Below, one piece after another: positions 37,301 through 49,300 of a stretch of 58,945 nt of DNA; position 1 is the first letter of the stretch, and each line of letters opens with the position of its first letter. Both the position numbers and the translations under genes were made by a program. The notes under the pieces were generated by a model. It was not told the origin of the DNA and searched no databases. It saw nothing but the letters and a program-made list of their open reading frames with translations. Origin of the DNA: Branchiostoma floridae (lineage: Eukaryota > Chordata > Leptocardii > Amphioxiformes > Branchiostomatidae); the NCBI RefSeq assembly GCF_000003815.2, contig NC_049996.1, positions 100,294-159,238 of the forward strand. The letters are read 5' to 3'.

Positions 37301-40300
37301 TTTTATGTGCTCATAAACAGTAGCTGAGGATACCAGTGCTACACCAGAATCGACATAGAGAACCATGTAGATAGATAAGTGTAAACATATCACTTACGGA
37401 AGTGTCAGAGCCGATGCCATACTTGATGTAGGTTCGCTGGTTTGCACTGTCTTCCTCCAGGCAAATGAAGTACGGCTGGAACAGTTTGGAGTCACCCAGA
37501 CTTCGGGCATTCTTCGCTCCCTCGTATTTCACCAGCTTCATTCCCTAAGAATGGGACAATAAACACGATGTGGATGTTCGAACTGTTACACAAAGGTTGG
37601 TGAAATGTAATTGATGAGTACTTTAAGACATCAAGACCGTTAAGAAAACAAAATCTGACCCATGTAACAACAAGGCCATAGCATGTTCAGGCCAAAAGAT
37701 ACAAAAAATAGAAGCTCTGCTACAGTACCAAGGTCGCAAACTAGGGGGCCTGTGTCTGTCCAACACCTATATCAAAATGTCATCGTAATCCACCAAGAGT
37801 TTCTTGAGTTATGCTGAGTACAAAAATCCGGATCCGGAAATGCAAACACACACATATACTAAACCCGTAACTATATCTCCATTTTTCATGGAGATAATAG
37901 TATTATAATTATTACAAACACGATTAGAACTGCTTGACCTGACTGTATTGTAACAGCTGGTGCTTGAAACTCTTTTAGAAAATAATGGCGTTACCTTGTA
38001 GAGCGCAACACCCTGGTAACTGATCTGGAGATGGTACCAGGTGGTTTTATCCCTCGGAATGGCGGAGAACACCACAAAAATGTCGCCTGAAGACGCCGCA
38101 ACGAAGTACAGACACTTTCCTCCCTCCTCCGCGGGCTTGATTTGGTAAGAGTTGGACCACTTCACCGTGCAGGGCGCCTCGAGTATAGCGGCTAAAGAAC
38201 GGCTGGTAGAAGCAACAGAACAGCATTGCTTATCAGGAAAACACATTCTGAATGAACCATCAACAATGACTTCATTATTTCAGTGTTCCGTAAAGGGGAA
38301 GAAAGGCAGAGAATCACACCAGAACTGAGACGTATAAAGCGTAAAAACAAACAATAATTACATTGTGCAGACTATGCACTATCATAGTTTTGCAAGACTG
38401 ACAAATGCCTAATACATGTACATCTGTATCTTTCTTTCTTTGCCATTGGCAAAAGGAAAAGAATTGCCTGAACAATAACAACATTTAACGCCTACCAACA
38501 TTTGGTATTGCCACGCTTGCTGTTTACGCAGTGTGAGAAGTGATCATAGGAGCGAACCTGGGTTACAATAGGATAAATTCAAGGCTATCAAACTTACCCC
38601 CCCTTTGCCTGGGAGTGCTCTAACGGGCTGACATACTCAGCTCTGGCAACATCCATGTTTGCGTAGTTGCGTGGCAAGTTTCCCAAAACCTGTGGAGACA
38701 AGGGCAGGATAATCAAATTCTAGTAAATCAGTGGATTTCATCCAACCAGAACTTAGTGTAGTATACAGAAAAACAATAAGAATGGTGCGGAACTGTTAAT
38801 ATTGCTGGCTTGAATGTTCATCAGTCTCTAGTAGAAATCGTTATGAAGAAAAATTAAACTGCATGTAAGTTTTCAGTACAAAACTGGCCTCAACTTGCGA
38901 GAACAAAAGAATCTTTATGAAAGAGAGTTTATGAAAACTTTTATCTAACATTTTAGCAAAAGCAAAAGAAGCCATTGTTTTAGATGTGGTCATTCTTTAT
39001 CAGAGACGGGGGGGGGAGCCATAAACTTTCTGTAACTTATGATCCACTGCTCATCGAATCACGTGTTATCTTTCATGGCATCGCAGAAGCATTGCTGCAT
39101 TGATCATTTCTTGACAAAGGCTTTTGCTGGACAGTTTGGTATTTGATTAAGTACATTTTTCTTTCGGAAATTACAGTTCATCTGACACTGTGCTTCCAGT
39201 AAACATTATCACAAGATACACGAGTAAACGAGTAAAAAAGTACACGAATGACTAAACAAATGAATACCTATAAATTGGTGAGGTACCTGTTTGGATGCTT
39301 CTTGGTCTGGAGGTGTGACATCAAACGTTCCGGTTGCTTCATCGTATGTCATCACAAAACCAAAGCAGGAGACCTGTGTTTGTAAATAGAAGTTTGTTAA
39401 ACACTTGCTCCGGCAAATGTACATGTAACGTTATATCCGCCATCATTGTAAATAACTCTAAATAGAGCATTACGCAGCTCAGAGTCAAAATTATACAACG
39501 CATCGTCGCACTACATGCGTGGGTTTGATAGTCACAAACATCCAGTATTATTATATACTATAGCTTTAGCATTCACACTCATGGTCCATGAAATAGGTCA
39601 TGGCTTGTTCTATTGGGGTCACATAGTGGAAAACAAAGATGTCACTGGTCACGCAATTTATAGTGCACGTTACCGTGGCCAGCAACCTTTAAATTCCTAA
39701 ACGTTTTGTCAGTTAGATAATGAACACGTTGTCTGGCTGGACTTACCTTCTTGTTGTTGGTATCGCCACTCCCGCCATTGTTACGGCTGTTGTACATGTG
39801 CATTGGTGATCCGGCAGTGTGACAATTCCATCTGTTGATAAAAAATCAGTTTTGTGGGTTGTTGCACCAATAACTATTTGAAAATCAAATAGTTTAGCAA
39901 TTCACCACAAAGGTATCAGAAAATTTAGGGTAAAACTGGATACCGGTACAGGAAATTCAGTTACAGGTACATTTCAGGTCCAGAGGACCAGGTCCAGGTC
40001 CGGACCTAAACCTGGACCGACCTAATCATGAAAACTTGTGAATGGTCGATAATCAAAACAATAGTCCAAGTTTCTACAAAAGGAATTGATATATATTTGG
40101 TGGAGTATTCGACTGCTGTTGGCGTTTTAAAATCCACACTCTATAAGTTTGACTGTAGAAACTTGGTCAAATTGGCTTTAAACTCTACTCTACTTGCCTC
40201 TCGTTACTTTCCTGAATCTGTAATAAGCGCCAAAACTTGTAAACCCCTGCCAATATAATCTATTCATTTCCTACTTGGTCCAAAACCGATCTATTTTTTT

Positions 40301-43300
40301 TTCAGGGCTGTTTTTTTTTCGGACCGGTCCAACAAGAAAAATGATGTACTGGTACACCGTACCGGTACCCACTCATAGATTGGTATGTACATTGCTGATG
40401 AGCTCTGTTAGGAATGTTTAGGTTCTTACTTTCCCCTGGCATAAACTAGGAAGGCCTCTGTGTTCTTCGTAATTTCGTAGTTGATGTTTTCAGGAATATC
40501 AAATATGATCTGCAATTAAAACAGCAAAGTTATGATAGTGATATGAAAGCCTTCAAGTTATTCTGGTTACTACAGATGTATTCGTTAAGGAACAAACACT
40601 CCAGGCTATTCGGACTGTTCATGAACCTCCAGTTCTAAATCAAAAAGAAGTGAGACGTGCGTTGATAGCTGACAAATAATTCACACTTGTAGGAATAATA
40701 AACCACTACGCTTCGCTCATTCGGTGATTTATCCCTTGTACCTCCTACCTTATAAGTGTCACCATTGATGAGTTCGATCCATTTTGGGTAGGTAGTTCCG
40801 GAACTACCCCCCTTCACGCCCAAGTCTTCAGTCGTACATCCAGGTTTGCCCCCCGTTAGGCGGAAATCAGTTGTGGGCACTGGTCCCTGTGGAAAAAAAA
40901 CGGATCATTCATCAGAGTTCTGAATACGCAGTGAGTTCATGAAAAGGTTCCATACACTAATTTTCCCATCTGTTTATAAGGAATGCAACATGGTAGGTGA
41001 GTAAAGACCAAGAAGTGTGTCAAGTTTCGTTCCTCTGAGCTGCGTCAATGGGAAATTCCTGTCAACAAAATCCTTCCGCCAACATTGATGAGGAAGGTGC
41101 TGATGAGAGACTCAGAGGCACGATGCAACTCGATTCAAAGGGATCTTTATTCACACACTGTGCTTGTACAATCACGCCATGATGGAAGAGAGTGACCACG
41201 TGACCCTTAACACTGACGTCACACGACAGTGACGTCACCACATAGTGACGTTCAATACCTATTATAAATCAGGGCCTGATGACTGTTCTAATTTAGACTA
41301 CATCAAATGTTACATTTTGCTTGATCCTAGCCGCAATTAGAAATATTTTTAGAATATAGAAACCAAATTATTCATATTCATGTATGGAAGCATGCATGCC
41401 CTATATAAGTGCGTATGCCATTTTGACTGGAAGTGGGTTAGACAATTTATTTGTTTGACCGGATAGTGAGTGAGTGTGTAGCAGCCCTCGGAATTATAAT
41501 GGATACTATTGTATCATTATTTTGGGTCAGCTTTGTGCCAATATGGTAAACTACATTTCTTAAAAGACAGGCACGGATAACATGATTGGTTCCAGTGGAA
41601 CAGGACAAAACAGAAAATAAAGTATCACATTTACCTACGGATAACAGTAACTAATTTTATCATCTACAAATTAGATGCCAACTCTTTCGTTCCTGCCTGT
41701 AGTTCTGAACAGCATTAACCGTAGTGGTACTAGTTATTGTCCAGACATTGGTGATGGGTATCTCATTATAAATACATTCTAAACAGAGATGGAACAATGA
41801 ACAAAATGTTATACACCATACCTCTTCCATGTACACAACTATTGCCCTTTCCAATGCGAGCCGTTTCTTGTCCAGTCCTTCTTGAAACTTGTCCACTGAC
41901 GTGAAGTCACAATATCTGTGCAGATTCAGACGTAGGATCAATACTTGGCTTGAGCCTTGGATATCTTGTAAGGGTAAGAAATCACTAAGATATTTGCTGA
42001 CTTGGTATATTCATGACAATCCAAATCAATTAGACGTAAACATCAGCTATGCCACATACCAAAATCAGACCTATTTCTACAAAATCTATTGTTATTATCA
42101 TTTTGTTGCCAATTCAAGATCATAAATATTAGATTGGTGTGCATCCCAACTAGCTTCATGATTAATCATCTTCTACGAATGTCAGAATTACCGTTTCTCA
42201 GTGGCAGATTCCATCACTCCGTTGCTGTTGTTTACCAGCTTCTGCACCTCATAGTACTTTCTTCCTGTGATGTCTTCGGTCTTCAGGCTATGGATTTGTT
42301 TTTAAAGAATATGGAAGTTAATACCAGAACACTTGAATCTTGTAAGAACCTTCCATAATAACTTAGAGGATTCTATTGCCAAATTTTTTATTTCTAATTC
42401 CCTACAATCCACTGTCCCACATTCTGTGCCATTAGGCCAAAGTAACATAAAAAAAAGGTGTTAGGATTTTCAGTACAAAGATAGTATTACTTTTATCTTT
42501 ATCTATGGAACAGAGTTAATGCCGCAGCACATATTTTAAGTTGTCCATTTACTGGTCAAATCGGAATGATGTGTGACAAAGCTCACTTTTCACTGAAGCA
42601 GCCGTCTGCAGCATCACTGATGTCAAAGGGAAAGAGAAGTTTGTAGTTCATGTCCAACAGCTCCGACATGGTGCCCATGAACATCTCGATGGGTTTGGGG
42701 TATGTAGGGATGGACTTCAGCCACTCCACGAAGGTGTCTTTGAAGCCGGTGGAGTAGAAGTCAGCTACGATGGAGGCAACTTCCTGGTCGCCTCCTTCTA
42801 CTGTCACGTGGGTGTTGGAAGTCTTGGAAGACTGCCTGTAAGAATACAGACGTTTGATTGTTTAATATTCAGAAGAGATTCGTTTTTCACAAGGCTGATA
42901 AGCTTATATGATTTACAGTGATTTTGCTTCACGGAACGTTTGTTACTCTGGTCAAGAATTATAAGGGACATCGGTTAGTTTTTCGAACAACAGGTAATTG
43001 AAAAAATAAGCGAAAAGTTACTGTTCACTGCAACTTAGAGGTAGAGCTCGTGTCCAGTATAAGTATTTTTCATTAGGTCATCAAATGTTATAAAAGTATG
43101 GAAAGAAAAAAATGACCCTAATTGTGCATAACATTTAAAGTGAAAAATGAAACCAATTTAGCTCACCGAAGGGATCTTTCACTGGTTGTGACAGAAAAGC
43201 CCGACAATATGAACAGATATTCCATTGTGTTATATTATGTTATATTATGTTACCTTATTCCCACCATCACAAGAGTAAAAGAAATGTTTGTCATACGAGG

Positions 43301-46300
43301 ATCCACTAGACATTCCCATTCCAAAGTGACCACCGGCGTTGAAGAAAAGAGAATTATAAGAAGCCTGGGCCTGGATGGAGAAATCCTCCATGCTTTCACT
43401 CTTGGAGGCTTCTTGTGTCTTAAACAGCCTGAAGGAACCGCCAAACTTTGCTGACTTGATGAAATGGGTTCCATAGCGGATGATGAACCGTTCTGTATAT
43501 ATCAAATGATTGTCTAAGAGCAAAGGTTTTGCTTATGTTTGTGGCTTATTCTGCATTAAAGAAAAATATATTGATTTCTTTAATATGAAAGATATTCTTG
43601 ATATGATATTTGAAAATAAAATAAAAATGATTAAAACTGACGAAGCTTTGCCTTCCCCTCGATGAAATTTTTCGGAAGAGCCAAGAAGTCTCGCAGGAAG
43701 GGTAGACTCAAGGTGTCCGGCGTGATCTCATCCAGGAAGATTTCATACCTAGAGGTGAAATGAGTCAAATTTTCTCATCAACAAACCTTACGAGGGGCGT
43801 TCAAGAAGTAATCCACCTGACCCATGTCCCAAAGGAGGAGATTAATGAAACTTGGTGCAGTTATTAGTCTTTCTCTTCATAGAAATAACCCAGAGTTATG
43901 CATTTCTACCATCGTTTGATGCAGCTCTGTACACCGTTTTTGTAGGACGCCCCAGGTTGGTCCTGCAACAGATGCCTCATCAATGGCAGAAGAGGGACGA
44001 CCAGGTCTGGGAGCTGTTTCCACAGACTTCCGGCCATGTTTGAATTCACAATGCCAGCGTTTTACAAGGTCATATGATGGGGAATCATCACCATAAGTTT
44101 CTTTTATTTCATCAAAAGTCTCATTTGGTATGCGTCCTTTCAAATACAAAAGCCGGATCACTGCGCGACACTCAACTGGCTCCATTTCACACCTGGTCCA
44201 TTTTACACCTGACTCAGTTCAAACACCTTTAAATCAAAAAAAAACAAAATTAGTTCAGAGCTGTTTTTTGCAACATAGAGATATGAATCATTACATATGC
44301 AAAATTTCATCTAGATCAGACAACTGGAAGTGGGTAAGTTGGATTACTTCTTGAACGCCCCTCGTATAATCCGTTTATGAAAGTTGGTCATCCAGGTAAA
44401 AAAAAATACGTCAAATAGGAAGTAGTGGATACAAAAAACTGAATATTTTGGAAACGATCAGACGTTTTCCTTTCAGACAGCATTCATTATGTTTCGTCAG
44501 TGTTATTGACAAAAGATAAAGAATGTTGAATAAAGAGACTCGTTTTGCCATTGCTTTATAAACACTAATATCCCAACCTGATGAAACTATTCACGGATAA
44601 AGGATGTTCTCTAAAACGTCAGTTTCAATGACGAAAGATAAGGAATGTTATCTGAAACGTCTGACAGTGTCCAAAATCATATCCTGCTGCTTGAGCATCT
44701 GCTTATTTGTGTTACTTATAACATTATCTTATAGCCATAAAGGAAATACATATATGATCGAGCAGAATTGCAGGAACAAAATTTAGGCTTTTAATAGGCT
44801 CTAGGATGATAACGTTTTTAAGATTTGCCTTTCCCTCGCTTATAGTGGGGAAAAGCAAGATGGAAAACGACTGACCAACGGTTTGTATGATCAATTCATT
44901 TGAAACAACAAGTTTGCTCCGCTCACTTTGTTATTCATTTGGTGATTTTAATTTAAGTCCCTGGTCATCCGTCATTGCAATTAGTGAGGGTCTGCATGCT
45001 CTTTTCCGTAAGGCGTAGGCAGGCCTTTTTAATTCCCGTAATTCGTAGGGTAAGCTATTTTATTTCACGTAATTCGTAGTGAGGATGGAAAATTTACCGT
45101 AAAGCGTAGCCAGTGTATTTCACGTAAGGCGTAATCTAGCCTAAAAATTTCACGTAAAGCGTAATTAAGCCTAAAAATTACCCGTAAATCGTAGCTGGCC
45201 TCCCGAATTTCGTAAGTCGAAACGTAGTCTACCAGTAAATTTAGTCCTTCAAAACACAGGAAATTGCGTTTCAGAGGATCAAGATTTCAAAATTTCGCCG
45301 GACCTCACTTGCGACTCCTTTCACCTTCGGCTTCGGTCATCGACATGGTAAAAATATGGTATATACCCTCAAAAATCTTCTTTTTTTCGCAAATAGAAAT
45401 GTCATTGAAGTTAGCTTAGTCTGCCAGCAAAATTTGCCCATCAGAATGCAGGAAATATCATTTTAGAGGGTCAAGATTTCAAAATTTCCATGGTCCTCCT
45501 TGTGCCGCCTCGCGTCTTTGGAACTCGAAATTCTGAAAATATGTTGGGGATGTGCGTCAACCTCAAAGATCTGTTTTGCTAATAGAAATTTGCCCATCAA
45601 AATGCACAAAATATCGTTTTATAGAGGGTCAAGATTTCAAAATTTAGCCGGATCTCCTTTGCCACTCTATTCACCTTCGGTCATCGACTTCGTAAAAAAT
45701 ATGTATCATGGCTGGGGGATGTGACGTGTCAACCTCAAACACATTTTTTACTGATAGAAATGTAATTTCACTTAGTTTTCTATAATAGCCAAAAAAAACT
45801 GGCGTTTCAGGGGGGCAGGATTTCAAAATTTCCCCAGACTTTCCTTCGGCGCTCGACGTTGCAAAAATAAGTTGGCTGGCGTCACCCTCATAAGCTTACG
45901 CTGAACCCCTGGGACTCTTTAATCAGAAATGCCATTTAACTTAGCTTTGTTTGCCAGCGAAAATTTCCCTTCAAAATGCAGGGAATAGTGTTTCAGAGAG
46001 TCAAAATTTAACTCTTTCTTGCGGAGCACGACCCCGCCTCTGTAGAGTGTTTCCAGCCTTCCAGAATTTAGCGTAAACCGTTGTCAGCCTGTCTGAATTT
46101 AGCGTAAAACGTTGCCTGCCTTTGTGAATTTAACGTAAAGCGTTGTCGACCGTCCCGAATTTAGCGTAAATCGTTGTCAGGACCCCCCATGCAGACCCTC
46201 ATTAGTGCAGGAGTACATAATGCCATATAAAAGCAAACTCACCTGATCACGTCACACTGAATAAGAGACATGAAGGACTGCTTCTGTGATGATGACTCCT

Positions 46301-49300
46301 TCCCATATGCTGACTCAACGGCAGCCTGTGTGGACATAAGATCCATTAACGGCCAAGAAAAACAGTTACAGATAACCGCCCTTTTTTAACATATCAATGA
46401 AATGAAGTATGATATATTAGGCTTTGAATATAATGGTTGAAATTAGATTCAGTAATTCAGACTTCAGTAAAAAAATGTTGCCAAACGTGAAACCCATCAT
46501 CATTTATCATACCATAAATAGAAATATTTTAATCGTTTAACAATGATAAAGGTTTTCGGAAGTAATATGTAGGTCCGGAATGAAACTGGAGCCTGGTAGA
46601 CAAAACTAAAATTCTTCGGTGAAAAAAAAACAAAAACATGCAACCAAACCTGGAAGCCAAATCCGGAAAATGACACTCCGGCTTTCATCTGAAGGGAGTG
46701 ACGATACGCCTGTCTGGACTCAAAGACGTAGGACCCCACGTCCGTGTCAAAGATGCCGTGAACGTTCATGGTGTCAGGAACGTCCTCATTGCGGTACCTG
46801 TGGTACACAGTGAACAATATTTCATTGCATTGTCATAGCATAATACAGTCTACCTGTGGTGCATAGTGAACAATATTTAATTACATTGTCATGGTATAAT
46901 GTTGTCTTGTAATGAAAATTATATAAAATGCAGCAGCATGGTAATCTCCAGGCAGATTTACCAGTGACATAAGATAGTATCAAAACTGGCAAAGGATTAC
47001 AACTTGCCAGGCAGCTTTTGATACAGCATTTGACAGCTGACATTTTATGCTATCGTAGGATTTGCTTCTAGGATCAAACGTTACCGAAAAGCACGTGGTA
47101 TATGTTTGCTGTATCTGTCCGTGTGTTTAGATTACTTTTAGATTAGACGTATTACAATCTTGCTAAGTGTGACATACAATAGAGCATTTCCTTGATACTC
47201 ACGAGCCCTTGTTTTTACAGTTCCGCTGCACGACTGTTTTCCTTCTGGACGTGCTGCTGTAGTCTCCGCGACCATCAAAGCCGACCCCGATGTAGGCACA
47301 CCCCTCCATCATGTTCTGTGTGACAAGAGCACGTTAATGTTACGGTAATGAATGAATGAATAATCATTACTAACTAGGTATTTTTCCTCCATTGCTCATA
47401 GATATAAAGGAAAATCTCAAGGAAGGCCATGAGACAGTACAGGGAATTTTAACGTGATGATGAAAGGTATGTGCACGATACATGTCATTGTCATGTTTCT
47501 CTGTATGTCTGAATAGCAGCACGTTACCAGAACAATGGCATGATGCCTTGATCATGGAAAGTAATACTATTTGCTTCTTAATAGTTTCAGGGACGTGAAT
47601 CAAGCCAGGTTATATCCGGGATTCAAAACTCACCTGGCAGACTGGACTGAAAGCCTTCTTATTCCAGCAGGGATCGCCCTTTTTGTATCCTGTTCCGAAA
47701 CATCCGTTCATCAGAGCAGGACCCATTCCCATGGGGTAAGAGAACGCCTTTGGTTGGGAACTTTCATCGGGTTCACTGTCCGTCCTGCCATTGGAGAAAT
47801 AAAGCTTACTCACAATGGTTATTGGATAGAAATATTCAATATAATGAAAATGCGGAATCTGACTAAATTATATCTGCTGCTGATCTACACGTGCATATGC
47901 CCCAGAAACGTAAATGGTCAGATTGATTTTTAATCATTATTATAAGCTCCTTTACTATTTAGAGTAGGCATGCGCGACGAAAGGTGAGTACGAGTAACAG
48001 GAATTGTGGGTAACAGGTCAAAGGTTAAGGCTCCTGAGACAGAAACAAAACATACTCTGAACACTGTAATGCAAATCGAGACAATGGCCGAGACGAGAAA
48101 TGTTGACAAGCTATCAAGGACTTTTTTACCTTTGACATATCCCACAATTCCTGTCGCTGCGGATGTGTAATCAGATGAGTAAATGTGTCTTGTTGTACGG
48201 GGGCGGGGTCTCGTGTATCATATTGACAGGTAGTTTTATGTGTATGTAGACAAAGTTAATGGACCAAATACATACCTGGGGTCTTTCTTCACGTCTATTT
48301 TCATCTGCATCCCTGGTGGAGCGAACATGTCATCCTCCACCATGCCTTTCTGTGCAACGAAGTCCACTTCAGCCTGTAAAACAAAATACATTACATCAAC
48401 GGTGGTTTCAATAAAGTCGGTTGTTACAGTTGCATTTGGAAGTAAAGTGACTTAAAAAAACATGATATATATAAAAGAAACCAAATAACAAATTCACGAA
48501 AGAAAAAGGTCTCAAATAAAGTTACTGACATATTTTACTCAGCGTCAAAAGCTTTGATAACTTCCCCCAATCAATTCTACCGTTTTCCTTCATACCAAGG
48601 CCTCACGTTGGAATTACTGCAATCAAACTCTCGAAACTCTCGAACTCTCAGTACAGTGCTTCCATGTTCTCTGAGTAGACTTTTACCACACAAGTCTATT
48701 TCATATAACAAACAAAAAAGGAGAACTGTTACAGTTCTGATGCACCTTTATCTCATGCTCCTGGCCGTCACCACCGTCATCATCATCACCGTCTCCGTCA
48801 TCTTCTTTCTTTTCATGTTCAGCTGTAACACAATGTTCAGCTGTAACACAATGTTCAGCTGTAACACAATGTAAAACGAAATACATTCCGAATAATTGAT
48901 GATGGCTGTTTCTTCGTATCCGAAGATCAATTGTAGGCAGATAAGGTTGATTAAACGACCAGCCTGCCTGGCCTGCACGTGACTTTTTAAGGTGAAGGAG
49001 GGGTGTGCACTTCCTTCTCCACCCTCTCGTCTACTGGCGCACTAAGTCCTACAGGGACAGAACTGTTTTGCCACGTAAAGCCCCGGTCACAAGAATCGTA
49101 CGACGTCCTTGCGATGGCATATTCCGCATATCGCACGATGAGCGCAGTGGATCGCAGCTAAATCGTAAGCAAAATCAGCCATCGCAGAGCATCGGATCAT
49201 GTTCAAAATGTTTCCAGCGTCGTACGATTTTTCACTTGTGTCTCTTCTGTATAGCCGTCTGACCGTTGTTGTGCTTCTTTAACCAACAAAATGTGGACAT

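Noticed and set aside
38191-38197. Acceptor ctttag for exon 20
   Set aside because: It would put the exon out of frame with exon 19 and bring an early stop; ctaccag at 38203 keeps frame.
39515-39700. A plus-strand frame containing a His-Glu-x-x-His zinc-protease-like motif
   Set aside because: It lies in an intron opposite the MACPF gene, is only 61 codons long, has no flanking protease features or splice context, and the motif is short enough to arise by chance.
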